A stretch of 64,000 bases of DNA, taken from contig NZ_JACJST010000020.1 in the NCBI RefSeq assembly GCF_014698305.1, positions 47,792 to 111,791 of the forward strand, written 5' to 3'. Shown here piece by piece: positions 1 to 8,021 of the stretch (within the stretch, counting starts at the first letter, position 1; each line of letters starts with the position of its first letter). The DNA comes from Anabaena lutea FACHB-196. GTDB lineage: Bacteria > Cyanobacteriota > Cyanobacteriia > Cyanobacteriales > Nostocaceae. Below the pieces are notes generated by a model, which saw nothing but the letters and a program-made list of their open reading frames with translations, had not been told where the DNA came from and ran no database searches. The position numbers were made by a program, and so were the translations under genes.

Positions 1-603
1 GTAAAAAAGACGTTTGGTTAATACTTTGTTTTCTTGATTTGGTTTGTAATTTAATAAATAATCTGTTGTATTTTTATTTATTTGCCGCAAATAATAATTA
101 TCTTTAAATGAAGAATTAAAGGTTTTTAATTTATATTTGAGACAACTTTCAGTCTTGAGTTTACCAAGATTAGTAATGAATCCGTTAATTAGCACATCTC
201 CATTATTCAGATCAATGGGTAATGTTGTTATTAAGATAGGTTTACGACGATCACCTCCTACGTAAATTCTATTGTTAATTGCAAAAAGAATAGCTACCGG
301 ATATTTTTCCTCCTCTTCTACCTTTTTAACTACAGGCTTTTTAACTTTAGGCATTGCATCAATTGAAGGTATCGACCCTTCACTTAAATCTATGCTATCA
401 CCCGCACCAATTGCCCCATTGGTAATACTTTCAGAGTAAAATACTTGTCTTTCGGTATTTCTTATTTTGTATTTCCCTGTATCAGCATCAAATTCTAATG
501 CTGATACGGAATTATCTTTTGGTGAAGCAGAAATTAGCTTTTGATAAAACTTGACTCGATTAATTTCTGCCTGCCTTTTGACGTTATCAAGTTCCTGAGA
601 CAT
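1..603 (-). CDS. hypothetical phage protein, 3' end outside the window
   Basis: A reading frame opens at the ATG at 603 on the minus strand and stays open to the window edge, giving at least 200 residues. Its start overlaps the end of the upstream gene (stop at 587), as in a translationally coupled operon. The product is hydrophilic with a charged Lys/Glu-rich stretch in the middle (about residues 82-95, KVKKPVVKKVEEEEK) and no recognisable motif. Following the baseplate-hub gene and a 153-residue protein, it could be a tail fibre or appendage protein, but this rests on position alone. Confidence 0.6.
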   Translation of the reverse strand, partial: MSQELDNVKRQAEINRVKFYQKLISASPKDNSVSALEFDADTGKYKIRNTERQVFYSESITNGAIGAGDSIDLSEGSIPSIDAMPKVKKPVVKKVEEEEKYPVAILFAINNRIYVGGDRRKPILITTLPIDLNNGDVLINGFITNLGKLKTESCLKYKLKTFNSSFKDNYYLRQINKNTTDYLLNYKPNQENKVLTKRLFY

Positions 604-1048
604 AGCCTGCATTCAAAAATACGAATGGAATTATAAACGGTTGCGTTTGCCCTGCGAATATAGTTACTGGCGTATCTTCGGATGCAAATCCCACTAACTT
701 ACCAGTTGTATCGCCAATAGTGGAATTGGCATCGGCTAAAAGCACCATTGTTTGAAACTGAAAGGAACCGCTGCTATTTGCCTCAAAATTGACGTTCAAA
801 TTAGGAAATTCATATCTTTTATTGGTTGGATTATAAGCACCTGTGGTAAACGCAACTGCTTGTCTGGCATAGCCGTTTACTGCGGGTAATTCCGCCGCAA
901 TTACATCAGCTATCTCCATGTCTCTAGAAATTGGCGTTGTGTCGCACAGAATTGTGTAAAACTTGGCGGGATCGGGTGGGGTTTCTCCCAGCGCCATTAC
1001 CTCTCCAGCGTATTGTACCCACAAATCAAACAGCATTTTAGTTGCCAT
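587..1048 (-). CDS. hypothetical phage tail-region protein
   Basis: A 153-residue protein without signal peptide or membrane segment. I do not recognise the family. Its C-terminal half is rich in beta-prone and hydrophobic residues and ends with a Gly/Ser tail, compatible with a virion surface protein. The start codon overlaps the stop of the upstream 943-residue gene by one base (ATG at 1048) and its 3' end overlaps the next gene by 17 bases, so it belongs to the same leftward operon of baseplate-like genes. Confidence 0.6.
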   Translation of the reverse strand: MATKMLFDLWVQYAGEVMALGETPPDPAKFYTILCDTTPISRDMEIADVIAAELPAVNGYARQAVAFTTGAYNPTNKRYEFPNLNVNFEANSSGSFQFQTMVLLADANSTIGDTTGKLVGFASEDTPVTIFAGQTQPFIIPFVFLNAGYVSGT

Positions 1049-3879
1049 TACAATAAATAACTCCCTTCTTGCATGATATACGTACCTGAATCTGGGGTAA
1101 ACACAAGACTATTCCCAGATGTAAAACTTGATAGAAAATCAGTGTAAATTATTCCATCTCCTGATGTAATGAAATATTTAATCGTGTCCACTGGACAAGC
1201 TTCAGGAATAACCATAATTGTACCATCGACAAATAAAACAACTTCCCATGCCAGAGGATCAAAATCAAAATTCTTGGTGTAGCCTTCAAACCGAATTGTA
1301 AATTTAGTTGTTTCTGCTTTCACAAAGCAGGCATACCATGCCCTGTCGCCTGGATAGATAAATATACCTCTTCCAGGAAAACTTCTAGTTATTGATGCAA
1401 AGTTTGTACTGCTATATCCAAAAGTGACGTAGCTATTGCTTCCAATGTAAATATTGGTTCGGTAATTTATCCCATAAAATGGGAAATCAAATCCGATATC
1501 TCCTAAATCGATGCTTGAATCATCTTCGTAATCGAAAATAATTTGATCCATTCCAAAGCTGCCGTGAGGCGTAGCATTTGCATTACTAAAATAGGTTTTA
1601 ATGTAATCAAAGCCCATTCCCAATCCAAACTCAGCAGTAATTGACTCTTTTATAGGTGGAATAGCTTCTGGATTGAAGCCTATTCCTAAGCCAAACTCAG
1701 CAATAATTGGATGAATTAATCGTGGATTGAAGCTTATTCCTAAGCCAAACTCAGCAATAATTGGCTCTTTTTCCAACGGGTAGCTGTATGAAGTTGCATC
1801 AAATCCTATCCCCAAACCAAACTCCACAACAATTGGCTCTAGATAAGGCTTAATTAAATCTCCTTCGGGCGCAACACCTTCACTGATTTCGGGGTTATTT
1901 GTGTAAGTCCCTACCCAGACTCCATCACACGAGAATAAGGCGCGAGAGGCACTCAAACTCCAACTGCACCCATCCGCTAAATAAGCGTGGACTGTGCCAT
2001 CTGGTTCTTTGCAATTGACCGGATAAAGTGGGTAATAATTGAATAAACAATCTTGCAAGTTTGTTGCTACTTGCTGTCCTTTATCCCTTCCCCTGAGCAG
2101 CCTTCCCTCTCGAAGTGCGATCGCCTTAAGTTGCTCTTTGGCTTCTCCCCCATCAGTTTCTATTGATGATACCTCGGTCGAACTTAGAATAGGTTGCAGT
2201 TTTCCCGCTAACATATCAACCGTAAATGTGCGTTCCCTGGGTTTGAGGTTGTTGGCACAACCATCACTAAACATCTGTTCCGCCTTAATTTGTTTCGATT
2301 CCGTCGTGCATTCTGGGGGTCTTCTTTCTGTGGCGGGGGGCTGTTCTTGCCCGGAATTGCTAGAGCGCCTGACATTATTCTCTGGATTGGGAATCAAATT
2401 TAACTTATTACTAATAACCTCTGAACCCTCTTGGTACTTGACCAAATCCTTGTTCACCTTTACGAGTGCTTTTTGAGAGGAAGAGCTATATTCCCAAGTA
2501 TTCCTATTAATTTGCTTCCATTTTTGAGTAATTTTTTCGGATGGGACTAAAACCTCAGGTGGCAGTCCTGCGTATGCGTCCCAGTTTTCATCAGAGCCAT
2601 TGAGAATTACTATATTTATTTCTTGGGTATTAGAAATGATTTTCTCAATAATATTTTTATCGGTATAAATAAAATTTTCAATAATTTTTTTAACTAAAAC
2701 TGGGCTATATATCCCGAAAAATATTGCGTCTGGACGTGCGTCTTTTACTTCGCTTAAATACGTTGCACGAGGTTGATAAATTTCTGTAATTTTATTGATT
2801 AATTTACCTTCTTTACCCCCTTCAAATTTTGAAGTTTCAATAGATATTTCTGCGGTTATCAATCCCGATAAAGGCGATAAGACAAAACCGCTTGGTGTCT
2901 TATTCCAGAAGGTCTCTGGCACAACTAGCCCGAACGGCCTTTTGGTTGTTGTTGTGACTGTTTTTGCTTTACTAGCAGCATCCCAGTCTTCGATTTTTTG
3001 AACCGATTCTATAACAATAGGAAAATCTTCGTAATCCTTGCTCACGGATGATGCTGTACCGATTATTTCTGAATAATCAGAAAGCGTTGCGGGTGTAGGG
3101 GTAACTAAAATTTCATCGCCTGCCGCGATAACTTTTTCTACTGGTGCTTCGGCTCCGTCCAGGCGTTTGTAGTAGAGTTCATTTTCACCAACTACGATAG
3201 CGACTCCACCCCCACCACCTACTATATTGGCTTGTCTAACACGGAAAACTTCAAATCGGTCAATCCATCCAAAGCAGTTATTGGCGTACAAAATTTTACC
3301 CACTGCTTCCAAGTAGCTGCCAGATAAATTTAGAGGGTAATTGTAGCGAGTTGTGGGAAGTGCGCCGGAATCGACAGAGGTAATTCCGGCTTCAGCTAAT
3401 AACAAAATTGACACCTGTCCGGCAGTTTTGCCTTCTACTGACTTGTTGTCGGCTTTGTCCGGATCAGTTGGTTCCTTGAAATTTAACAGCCCGATTAAAT
3501 CGCTTAATTCTAAGGTCAACCGTTTAGTTTCGTCGTCATAGGTTGATTTGAGAATTCGCAGCGCGCCTCTAGGATGTCGTTGTAATTCCAAAGATGTATC
3601 TGAATAATTGATGATTACTGGCACGCCGCGACAGAAGCGGGTAGGGTTTTTGCGATCGTCTAAACTTTCGTCATAGGTATAAACATATTCCCATTCTTGG
3701 GCTGCCTCGTTCCACACCTGTGCATCTGACATTGCTCTGCCAAGTACCATTGTGCCAGAGAAGCTGATCAGCCCGGATTGATCAAGGTGATTATCACTGC
3801 CTAAGCAAGATATCAGGCAGTCTGAGAAGTCTTTGCCACCGATGAATACTTGGGTTTTCCGGGCTGATAGGTTGAGCAT
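1048..3879 (-). CDS. large phage baseplate/tail-hub-like protein with EFGLG repeats
   Basis: 943 residues. The first about 270 residues (FIGGKDFSD start, then short beta-rich blocks) look like the hub or late-control D type of tail proteins that cap the tail tube, a weak resemblance made by eye. Residues of roughly 680-770 hold four imperfect repeats with the core EFGLG(I/M)xF, separated by 12-20 residues. The C-terminal part is a beta-rich domain (about residues 770-943) resembling externally displayed modules. It directly follows a 153-residue protein and precedes smaller genes on the minus strand. In ordinary tail operons such genes follow the tape measure; here that gene is 37 kb away on the other strand. 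Confidence 0.55.
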   Translation of the reverse strand: MLNLSARKTQVFIGGKDFSDCLISCLGSDNHLDQSGLISFSGTMVLGRAMSDAQVWNEAAQEWEYVYTYDESLDDRKNPTRFCRGVPVIINYSDTSLELQRHPRGALRILKSTYDDETKRLTLELSDLIGLLNFKEPTDPDKADNKSVEGKTAGQVSILLLAEAGITSVDSGALPTTRYNYPLNLSGSYLEAVGKILYANNCFGWIDRFEVFRVRQANIVGGGGGVAIVVGENELYYKRLDGAEAPVEKVIAAGDEILVTPTPATLSDYSEIIGTASSVSKDYEDFPIVIESVQKIEDWDAASKAKTVTTTTKRPFGLVVPETFWNKTPSGFVLSPLSGLITAEISIETSKFEGGKEGKLINKITEIYQPRATYLSEVKDARPDAIFFGIYSPVLVKKIIENFIYTDKNIIEKIISNTQEINIVILNGSDENWDAYAGLPPEVLVPSEKITQKWKQINRNTWEYSSSSQKALVKVNKDLVKYQEGSEVISNKLNLIPNPENNVRRSSNSGQEQPPATERRPPECTTESKQIKAEQMFSDGCANNLKPRERTFTVDMLAGKLQPILSSTEVSSIETDGGEAKEQLKAIALREGRLLRGRDKGQQVATNLQDCLFNYYPLYPVNCKEPDGTVHAYLADGCSWSLSASRALFSCDGVWVGTYTNNPEISEGVAPEGDLIKPYLEPIVVEFGLGIGFDATSYSYPLEKEPIIAEFGLGISFNPRLIHPIIAEFGLGIGFNPEAIPPIKESITAEFGLGMGFDYIKTYFSNANATPHGSFGMDQIIFDYEDDSSIDLGDIGFDFPFYGINYRTNIYIGSNSYVTFGYSSTNFASITRSFPGRGIFIYPGDRAWYACFVKAETTKFTIRFEGYTKNFDFDPLAWEVVLFVDGTIMVIPEACPVDTIKYFITSGDGIIYTDFLSSFTSGNSLVFTPDSGTYIMQEGSYLL

Positions 3880-4341
3880 CTAAATCTCCTGAAGTGTGAA
3901 GGAGACTGCATTATGGATGCCTTGCTCATCTATTTCTGGTGATTGAATAATAAAAGTTTGGAATTTGGCGAAATATTTAATTTGATTATTGCTAATTGTA
4001 GTTTCGGTGGAGCCTGCTGCAAGCGGCCTGGTTCTAGGAGCGTGTTCAACAAATGAGAGGGTGTTGTCTGTTAGGGTTATGAGTGGCCCGGTTAGATTTC
4101 TGCGGTTGTAATCCGATTCCGAGTATATAGCTTGAAGGATATCGGTTTCTTCTAGGTCGAGGCTTGCGTTGATCGACCACAAAAATTTTATGGGAAATAT
4201 CGGCCCATCTAGAATAGATGAGCCATTTGCTGAATATTCGATTGAGGGTAGTGGGCCAATCCTGCCTCTGGGGAATCTTGGCGAAAGGAATTTGGTGATT
4301 TTTAATTCCAAATCGTTAACCGTCAGAATTAATCCGCTCAT
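3880..4341 (-). CDS. phage distal-tail-like hypothetical protein
   Basis: 153 residues, with no signal peptide or membrane segment and a predominantly beta-type composition. The family is not recognised with certainty. It abuts the 943-residue hub-like gene with no gap (stop at 3880, next start at 3879), so the two are likely co-translated. By position it would be the protein joining tail tube to baseplate hub, but that is inference from gene order. Confidence 0.5.
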   Translation of the reverse strand: MSGLILTVNDLELKITKFLSPRFPRGRIGPLPSIEYSANGSSILDGPIFPIKFLWSINASLDLEETDILQAIYSESDYNRRNLTGPLITLTDNTLSFVEHAPRTRPLAAGSTETTISNNQIKYFAKFQTFIIQSPEIDEQGIHNAVSFTLQEI

Positions 4342-4390
4342 TTTGAAGTCAAAGATAATGTTTGTTTACGGATTAAATGTTTGTTTGAGG

Positions 4391-4690
4391 CTACTGTTTG
4401 CCACCGTGCTGTGCGATGCCTTTGCCTTCTATTTGCTCGACTTTAGTTTGCAGCCGGGCTATTTGATTTTCTTGGAGTTGCAGCCTTGCGTAGGAAGCAT
4501 CTAATTTGAGTTCGATTGCTTCACCTTGCTTTGTTAAACTTTTTATATTTTCCTCGGATCTTGTGACCGCAATGCTTGTAGCAGTCACAAGCTGGGCTAT
4601 GTAAATAATACAGGCAATGGCGAGACTATTTATACCTATGCTTATACTGGAAAGCAGTTTATTTTCTTGGGGCTTGAATTGATCGGTCAT
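4391..4690 (-). CDS. small membrane protein with C-terminal coiled coil
   Basis: 99 residues. A single hydrophobic segment spans about residues 18-38 (ISIGINSLAIACIIYIAQLV). It is followed by a heptad-patterned region of about 50 residues (SLTKQGEAIELKLDASYARL onward) and a basic tail. This architecture is common for phage lysis accessories or small tail-operon membrane proteins. It is the first gene of the leftward operon. Upstream on the coding strand is only a run of A residues and a weak ribosome binding site. No function can be given from sequence. Confidence 0.6.
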   Translation of the reverse strand: MTDQFKPQENKLLSSISIGINSLAIACIIYIAQLVTATSIAVTRSEENIKSLTKQGEAIELKLDASYARLQLQENQIARLQTKVEQIEGKGIAQHGGKQ

Positions 4691-4830
4691 TTTTTTTTGC
4701 GGGTTTCAGAACTTCTTTATATCTAGCTGAGTTGTGCATTGGCTTTCAGGGTGGTTAGGTGTTCTAAACTAGAATATAGTACAAATGTGCTATAAATGGA
4801 TTGAGTTAATCTACAAACAGGAATTTAACT

Positions 4831-5121
4831 ATGGTCACTACTTCTGAAGCTTTGGTGCAGCAGGCAGATTTATTGGAAAAGGTTGCTAGTGTGATTCTTG
4901 ACTTGATCCAGAATGCCAATGCTAATGCACGCGATAGGGCTGAAGCCGAAGCTAAAATTGCTGAGTTCATTGCAGCAGATGAGGCAAATGCTGTGACTGT
5001 AGGAACAGGAAATACAAAGCTTCAAGAGTTGCTTAATGTGGCGACTGCTGCTATCTTGCCATCCAGCGAAGACATTGCACCTCCTATTGCGCCTCCTTCT
5101 GTTGATGGTGAACTAGGCTAA
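4831..5121 (+). CDS. hypothetical protein, Ala-rich and acidic
   Basis: 96 residues, helical and Ala/Asp/Glu-rich, ending in a Pro-rich tail (PPIAPPSVDGELG). No motif is recognised. It is divergent from the 99-residue membrane protein gene, with 140 bases between them holding AT-rich promoter-like sequence. A terminator follows at 5156-5177, so it is probably monocistronic. It may be a small accessory virion protein of the prophage. Confidence 0.55.
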   Translation: MVTTSEALVQQADLLEKVASVILDLIQNANANARDRAEAEAKIAEFIAADEANAVTVGTGNTKLQELLNVATAAILPSSEDIAPPIAPPSVDGELG

Positions 5122-5155
5122 CTATTGGCGATACACTTTTGACCTGTATTCTTTG

Positions 5156-5177
5156 CCCTCCTAGAGAGGGTATTTTT
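5156..5177 (+). terminator. rho-independent terminator after the 96-residue protein gene
   Basis: CCCTC and GAGGG form a stem around the loop CTAGA, followed by TATTTTTTT. It lies 35 bases after the stop codon at 5121. Confidence 0.7.
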
Positions 5178-5247
5178 TTGTCCTAAAGTATACTATTTTA
5201 GTACAGACGTATTATTGATATAGTTTGAAATTGTAATTACAGATGCT

Positions 5248-5266
5248 TGCCCTCTTAATGAGGGCA
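5248..5266 (+). promoter_or_regulatory. hairpin overlapping the ribosome binding region of the gene at 5276
   Basis: TGCCCTC and GAGGGCA pair across the loop TTAAT. The right arm contains GAGGG, the only Shine-Dalgarno-like stretch before the ATG at 5276, so the hairpin could mask translation initiation. It is almost the same stem as the terminator 90 bases upstream, but without a strong T run. Confidence 0.4.
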
Positions 5267-5275
5267 TTTCTATGA

Positions 5276-5713
5276 ATGGATTTATCAAGTAAGAGTATGC
5301 TGGAGCAATTTCGGAGTTTGTACCCCACCGGCTGTTTAATTTCTGAGGTTGCTCAGATTTTTAAAACTGAGTTTGTGGTTCGTGTGAGTATAGTTGTTGA
5401 TGGTGTTACTCGTGCCACAGGGTTGGCAATGGATGTTCAAGTTGCTTTGGCAGAGGATAAAGCTAGGGCTAGGGCATTGGCGGTTGTGGACATACCTAAA
5501 CCAGTTGCGCCTACTCAGATAGCTAAGGTTGTTGATTTATCTGATTTGATAGCGCTGACTGATGTCCACATGGGGCGGCTTGGGTGGACGGCTGCATATG
5601 GTCAAAATCATTTGATGAATATTTATGGAAAGCGTGCGAGAAGACTTTTGTCTCAGGAAGAGCTAGAGCATTTCCTGGAGTTTCTCAAAGCGCAGCCCGA
5701 TGTTGCTGTGTGA
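5276..5713 (+). CDS. conserved hypothetical protein of cyanobacterial phages
   Basis: 145 residues. The N-terminal two thirds (GCLISEVAQIF, VVRVSIVVDGVTRATGLAM, then AEDKARARALAVV) look like a compact alpha/beta fold in which a strand pair is followed by a helix rich in Ala and Arg. This resembles single-strand annealing or double-stranded RNA-binding-like folds, but the likeness is only by eye. The C-terminal part ends in a basic helix (GKRARRLLSQEELEHFLEFL). The family is not firmly recognised. Start at 5276; an alternative ATG is at 5297. Confidence 0.55.
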   Translation: MDLSSKSMLEQFRSLYPTGCLISEVAQIFKTEFVVRVSIVVDGVTRATGLAMDVQVALAEDKARARALAVVDIPKPVAPTQIAKVVDLSDLIALTDVHMGRLGWTAAYGQNHLMNIYGKRARRLLSQEELEHFLEFLKAQPDVAV

Positions 5714-5730
5714 ATTAGGATTAACGGGAT

Positions 5731-5880
5731 ATGAAGAGAAAGAAGGTTAAATGGGCTGTTTGGTGTCCAGGTGGGAAGAATCACTGGAAAACTTTTTTTG
5801 AAAACTGTCATGTAGAGGCTTGGCATAAAGCTAAAAAATTATCTGGCGGGTTGCCTTTTAGACTTTTTCCTGTTGAATAG
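5731..5880 (+). CDS. small basic protein of 49 residues
   Basis: A short frame begins at the ATG at 5731, 17 bases after the preceding stop, and ends at 5880. The product is rich in Lys, Trp and His (starting MKRKKVKWAVWCP) and has two Cys. Its spacing in a tight run of small same-strand genes supports it. No family is recognised; a small nucleic-acid-binding role is only a guess from the charge. Confidence 0.4.
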   Translation: MKRKKVKWAVWCPGGKNHWKTFFENCHVEAWHKAKKLSGGLPFRLFPVE

Positions 5881-5929
5881 GTAATTCAGTAGGGCTGAGT
5901 AAACAGTTAAGCGTTCATTGTAGGTAGTT

Positions 5930-6145
5930 ATGGAATTAATTTATTTGCTTGGAATTATAGTTGTGTCCGTAAGTCTTTTGATTCGGATGTTGCTATATTG
6001 TCTTGGTATTTGGGCTTTATTTCATTTTAAAATTCTGGATGCGATCGCTTTTGTAGCTATTTCAGAATTTATTCGGATTTTGATGAGTTTGATTGTGGAT
6101 AAAACCAAGGTTAACGAGGATGAAGGATATACGGGAAATGAATGA
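5930..6145 (+). CDS. small membrane protein
   Basis: 71 residues that are almost wholly hydrophobic, with two likely membrane helices (about residues 2-33 and 36-55) and a short charged C terminus. It overlaps the next gene, whose ATG is at 6120 or 6138. Nothing identifies it as a holin or as another class. It lies among small genes of the left prophage arm. Confidence 0.5.
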   Translation: MELIYLLGIIVVSVSLLIRMLLYCLGIWALFHFKILDAIAFVAISEFIRILMSLIVDKTKVNEDEGYTGNE

Positions 6146-6386
6146 GTCTAAAGGCTTACTGGAGTCTATTCGCAAGGAACGGGAACGTCTAGCCCAAAAT
6201 AATCAGGTTCCTGTAGATGATTTACGAATATTGGTATTCACTAGTTTTAGTTGCAATATGATTTCTGAAGGTAGAGCCTGTCAATTGCTTTGTACCAACA
6301 GAATTGATTTTAGGCTTGAGTGGCTCCAGTGGCTTGAAAGTCATCCGCATATGGAGAAAATCTCAGATAGCTTGGATATTTACTGA
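6120..6386 (+). CDS. small helical hypothetical protein
   Basis: Starting at the ATG at 6120 it has 88 residues; an ATG at 6138 is also possible. The N terminus is a charged helix (LLESIRKERERLAQNN). It is followed by a segment (ISEGRACQLLCTNRIDFRLE) that reads like a helix-turn-helix-type recognition unit, as in small DNA-binding or antitoxin-like proteins of cyanobacteria. That role is inference. It overlaps the preceding membrane protein gene, suggesting co-translation. Confidence 0.5.
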   Translation: MKDIREMNESKGLLESIRKERERLAQNNQVPVDDLRILVFTSFSCNMISEGRACQLLCTNRIDFRLEWLQWLESHPHMEKISDSLDIY

Positions 6387-6526
6387 TTTCACTTGTAGGA
6401 GTGCAGACTTAAGCTTGATCTGATTGTGGTTTATCTGGATTTTAGTAGGTTAAGTGTTTTTGCTGATGATGGTGGTTGTATCGTTGTTTTGGGATTAATT
6501 AGTATGTCTGTAATTAATTCCAAGCA

Positions 6527-6883
6527 ATGTTTAGATTTTTGAGTTTTGGACTATGCTCGATTACTGTGTTTGCAGGTTCTGCTGCTGGACAGGTGACCCT
6601 TAATCGTGGTTTTGAAAGGGCGCTTCGTGTTGGTGGTTATGATACTGCTATTGGTGATAGTTTGATTTGCTATGCTGAGACTAATACTGCCAGCACTTTT
6701 GATTTGAGTCGGTTGTGTGGAATTGTTCCGGCTCGTTCGTCGGGGAATGATGGTTATACGGGTTCTGGTAGTGGTTATTCTGGCGGGGGGTCTGATGGAG
6801 TTTGCAACTTCCCTGATGATATTGCTCGTGACGGCAGTCGTTGCGGCGGACGCGCCAGAAGTGAGAAGCCTGGAGGAAGGTAA
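6527..6883 (+). CDS. secreted small protein with CNFPDD...RCGGRA motif
   Basis: 118 residues with a cleavable signal peptide (hydrophobic residues 5-19, cleavage probably near GSAAGQ). A mature Gly/Ser-rich linker (about residues 77-90) follows. The C-terminal Cys pair motif CNFPDDIARDGSRCGGRA is a type found on the ends of many exported cyanobacterial proteins; it probably forms a disulfide. The protein would be periplasmic or extracellular. It may be a cargo (moron) gene of the prophage. The inverted repeat and 11-bp repeats begin 20 bases downstream. Confidence 0.55.
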   Translation: MFRFLSFGLCSITVFAGSAAGQVTLNRGFERALRVGGYDTAIGDSLICYAETNTASTFDLSRLCGIVPARSSGNDGYTGSGSGYSGGGSDGVCNFPDDIARDGSRCGGRARSEKPGGR

Positions 6884-6902
6884 TAGCCGATAATTTTTAG
6901 CT

Positions 6903-7047
6903 AAGTCGGAACTAACTCGGAACTGAAACATGAATCAGTTCCGAGTTCTAGGATACTTGATTAGCAAGGGTTTTAGAACTAAGTCGGAACTAAGTCGGAA
7001 CTAAGTCGGAACTAAGTCGGAACTAAGTCGGAACTAAGTCGGAACTA
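6903..7047 (+). repeat. 11-bp direct repeats, AAGTCGG type
   Basis: The unit AACTAAGTCGG occurs six times head to tail with no spacer from 6977 to 7042, with a partial seventh copy. Two more related units (AAGTCGG at 6903, AACTCGG at 6914) keep the 11-bp step upstream. One copy per helical turn places the same base face on one side of the DNA, as expected for a protein-binding iteron array. Confidence 0.85.
6914..6947. repeat. 13-bp perfect inverted repeat
   Basis: The arms AACTCGGAACTGA and TCAGTTCCGAGTT flank an 8-base spacer. The arms include one unit of the neighbouring 11-bp repeat family, so the palindrome places one repeat in inverted orientation. There is no T run after it, so an operator or a binding site fits better than a terminator. 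Confidence 0.8.
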
Positions 7048-7091
7048 GTTCACACTTCCCGAAATCCTTATTCAATAAAGACTTTAGACTT

Positions 7092-7168
7092 AAGTTTGAA
7101 CTAAGTTTGAACTAAGTTTGAACTAAGTTTGAACTAAGTTTGAACTAAGTTTGAACTAAGTTTGAACT
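7092..7168 (+). repeat. 11-bp direct repeats, AAGTTTG type
   Basis: Seven contiguous copies of AAGTTTGAACT. They differ from the first array by CGG to TTG at the same positions of the unit, so the two arrays are related but distinct. About 45 bases of unrelated sequence separate them. They end about 105 bases before the ATG of the 248-residue gene at 7275. Confidence 0.85.
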
Positions 7169-7274
7169 TGGCTCCTTTGAGCGTAAATACGCTTGGCGTT
7201 TAAATTCTAACCGTGTTAATATCTTTACATATTGTGAGTATCCATCCGTAGACATATATAAGTTGATTTTTTCT

Positions 7275-8021
7275 ATGCATCTTGAATCAATTTTTACAGA
7301 GCAGGTGGTTAATACCATTACCGCAAAATCTAAATGTGAATATCTAAAACTATGCAATATTTATTTTGAGCAGAGAAAATCGGAATTGTGCTTGGTCATA
7401 GATTGCCCCGGCGATGTCATCGATAAAGTTTGGGAATACAAACATAAAATTTTATCTGCGGCTTTCTTGCTTGGATTCAACAAAAAGTTGATACTAAAAA
7501 GAGAGGGAAGTATTTATGCTTCTGCTTCTTCTCGATTTAGTATTGAAGAAGTCAAGGAAGGACTTATGCATCTATCAGCAGAAACAATCACTAAAGGATT
7601 AGTATTTAATGATTTACTTTTGTTTGTTGCTAATTCCCAGTATCCTACATTCGTTACAGAAGTACCAAGGAATTGGCACTGGGGGCAGCCGCAGCGACTC
7701 GTTTTAACAAATTCTCAAGTTACTAATTTTTCGGGTGTAAAGTCAACTAAGCTGCATGGTGAAGATATGACATTACTGTATGATCGCGTCATATTTGAGC
7801 GTCAGATGTCCATACTCACGCGTGAATTTGAAAAATCGCCCAAAGAGAATATTGTTAAGGATTACGCATATACTTCATACACCATTGACAAATTCCGACA
7901 AAGTTTATGCCGAGATTCAGAGCATGAATATAATGCTGATTTTAAAATGATTTACATAGAGGACTTGGATATGATTGCACGCGTTTGTTGTTGCAAAGAT
8001 CGACGGCCTGTCAATTCTTAG
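7275..8021 (+). CDS. hypothetical protein downstream of 11-bp iterons
   Basis: 248 residues from the ATG at 7275; a TTG at 7263 would add four. There is no signal peptide or membrane helix, and no family is recognised. The composition is that of a soluble mixed alpha/beta protein with a Cys-rich end (ARVCCCKDRR). It is the first gene after both 11-bp repeat arrays, making it a candidate for the protein that binds them or for a gene they control. Its 3' end overlaps the convergent repressor gene by 11 bases. Confidence 0.6.
   Translation: MHLESIFTEQVVNTITAKSKCEYLKLCNIYFEQRKSELCLVIDCPGDVIDKVWEYKHKILSAAFLLGFNKKLILKREGSIYASASSRFSIEEVKEGLMHLSAETITKGLVFNDLLLFVANSQYPTFVTEVPRNWHWGQPQRLVLTNSQVTNFSGVKSTKLHGEDMTLLYDRVIFERQMSILTREFEKSPKENIVKDYAYTSYTIDKFRQSLCRDSEHEYNADFKMIYIEDLDMIARVCCCKDRRPVNS

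Noticed and set aside
2039..2476. 145-residue plus-strand frame in the hub-like gene region
   Set aside because: Antisense to a long, operon-linked minus-strand gene; composition is that of a shadow frame.
6480..6520. CTGATGATGGTGG hammerhead-like core
   Set aside because: No GAAA or pairing arms nearby.
6903..7168. CRISPR array interpretation of the 11-bp repeats
   Set aside because: The units are contiguous with no spacers and are too short; there are no cas genes.
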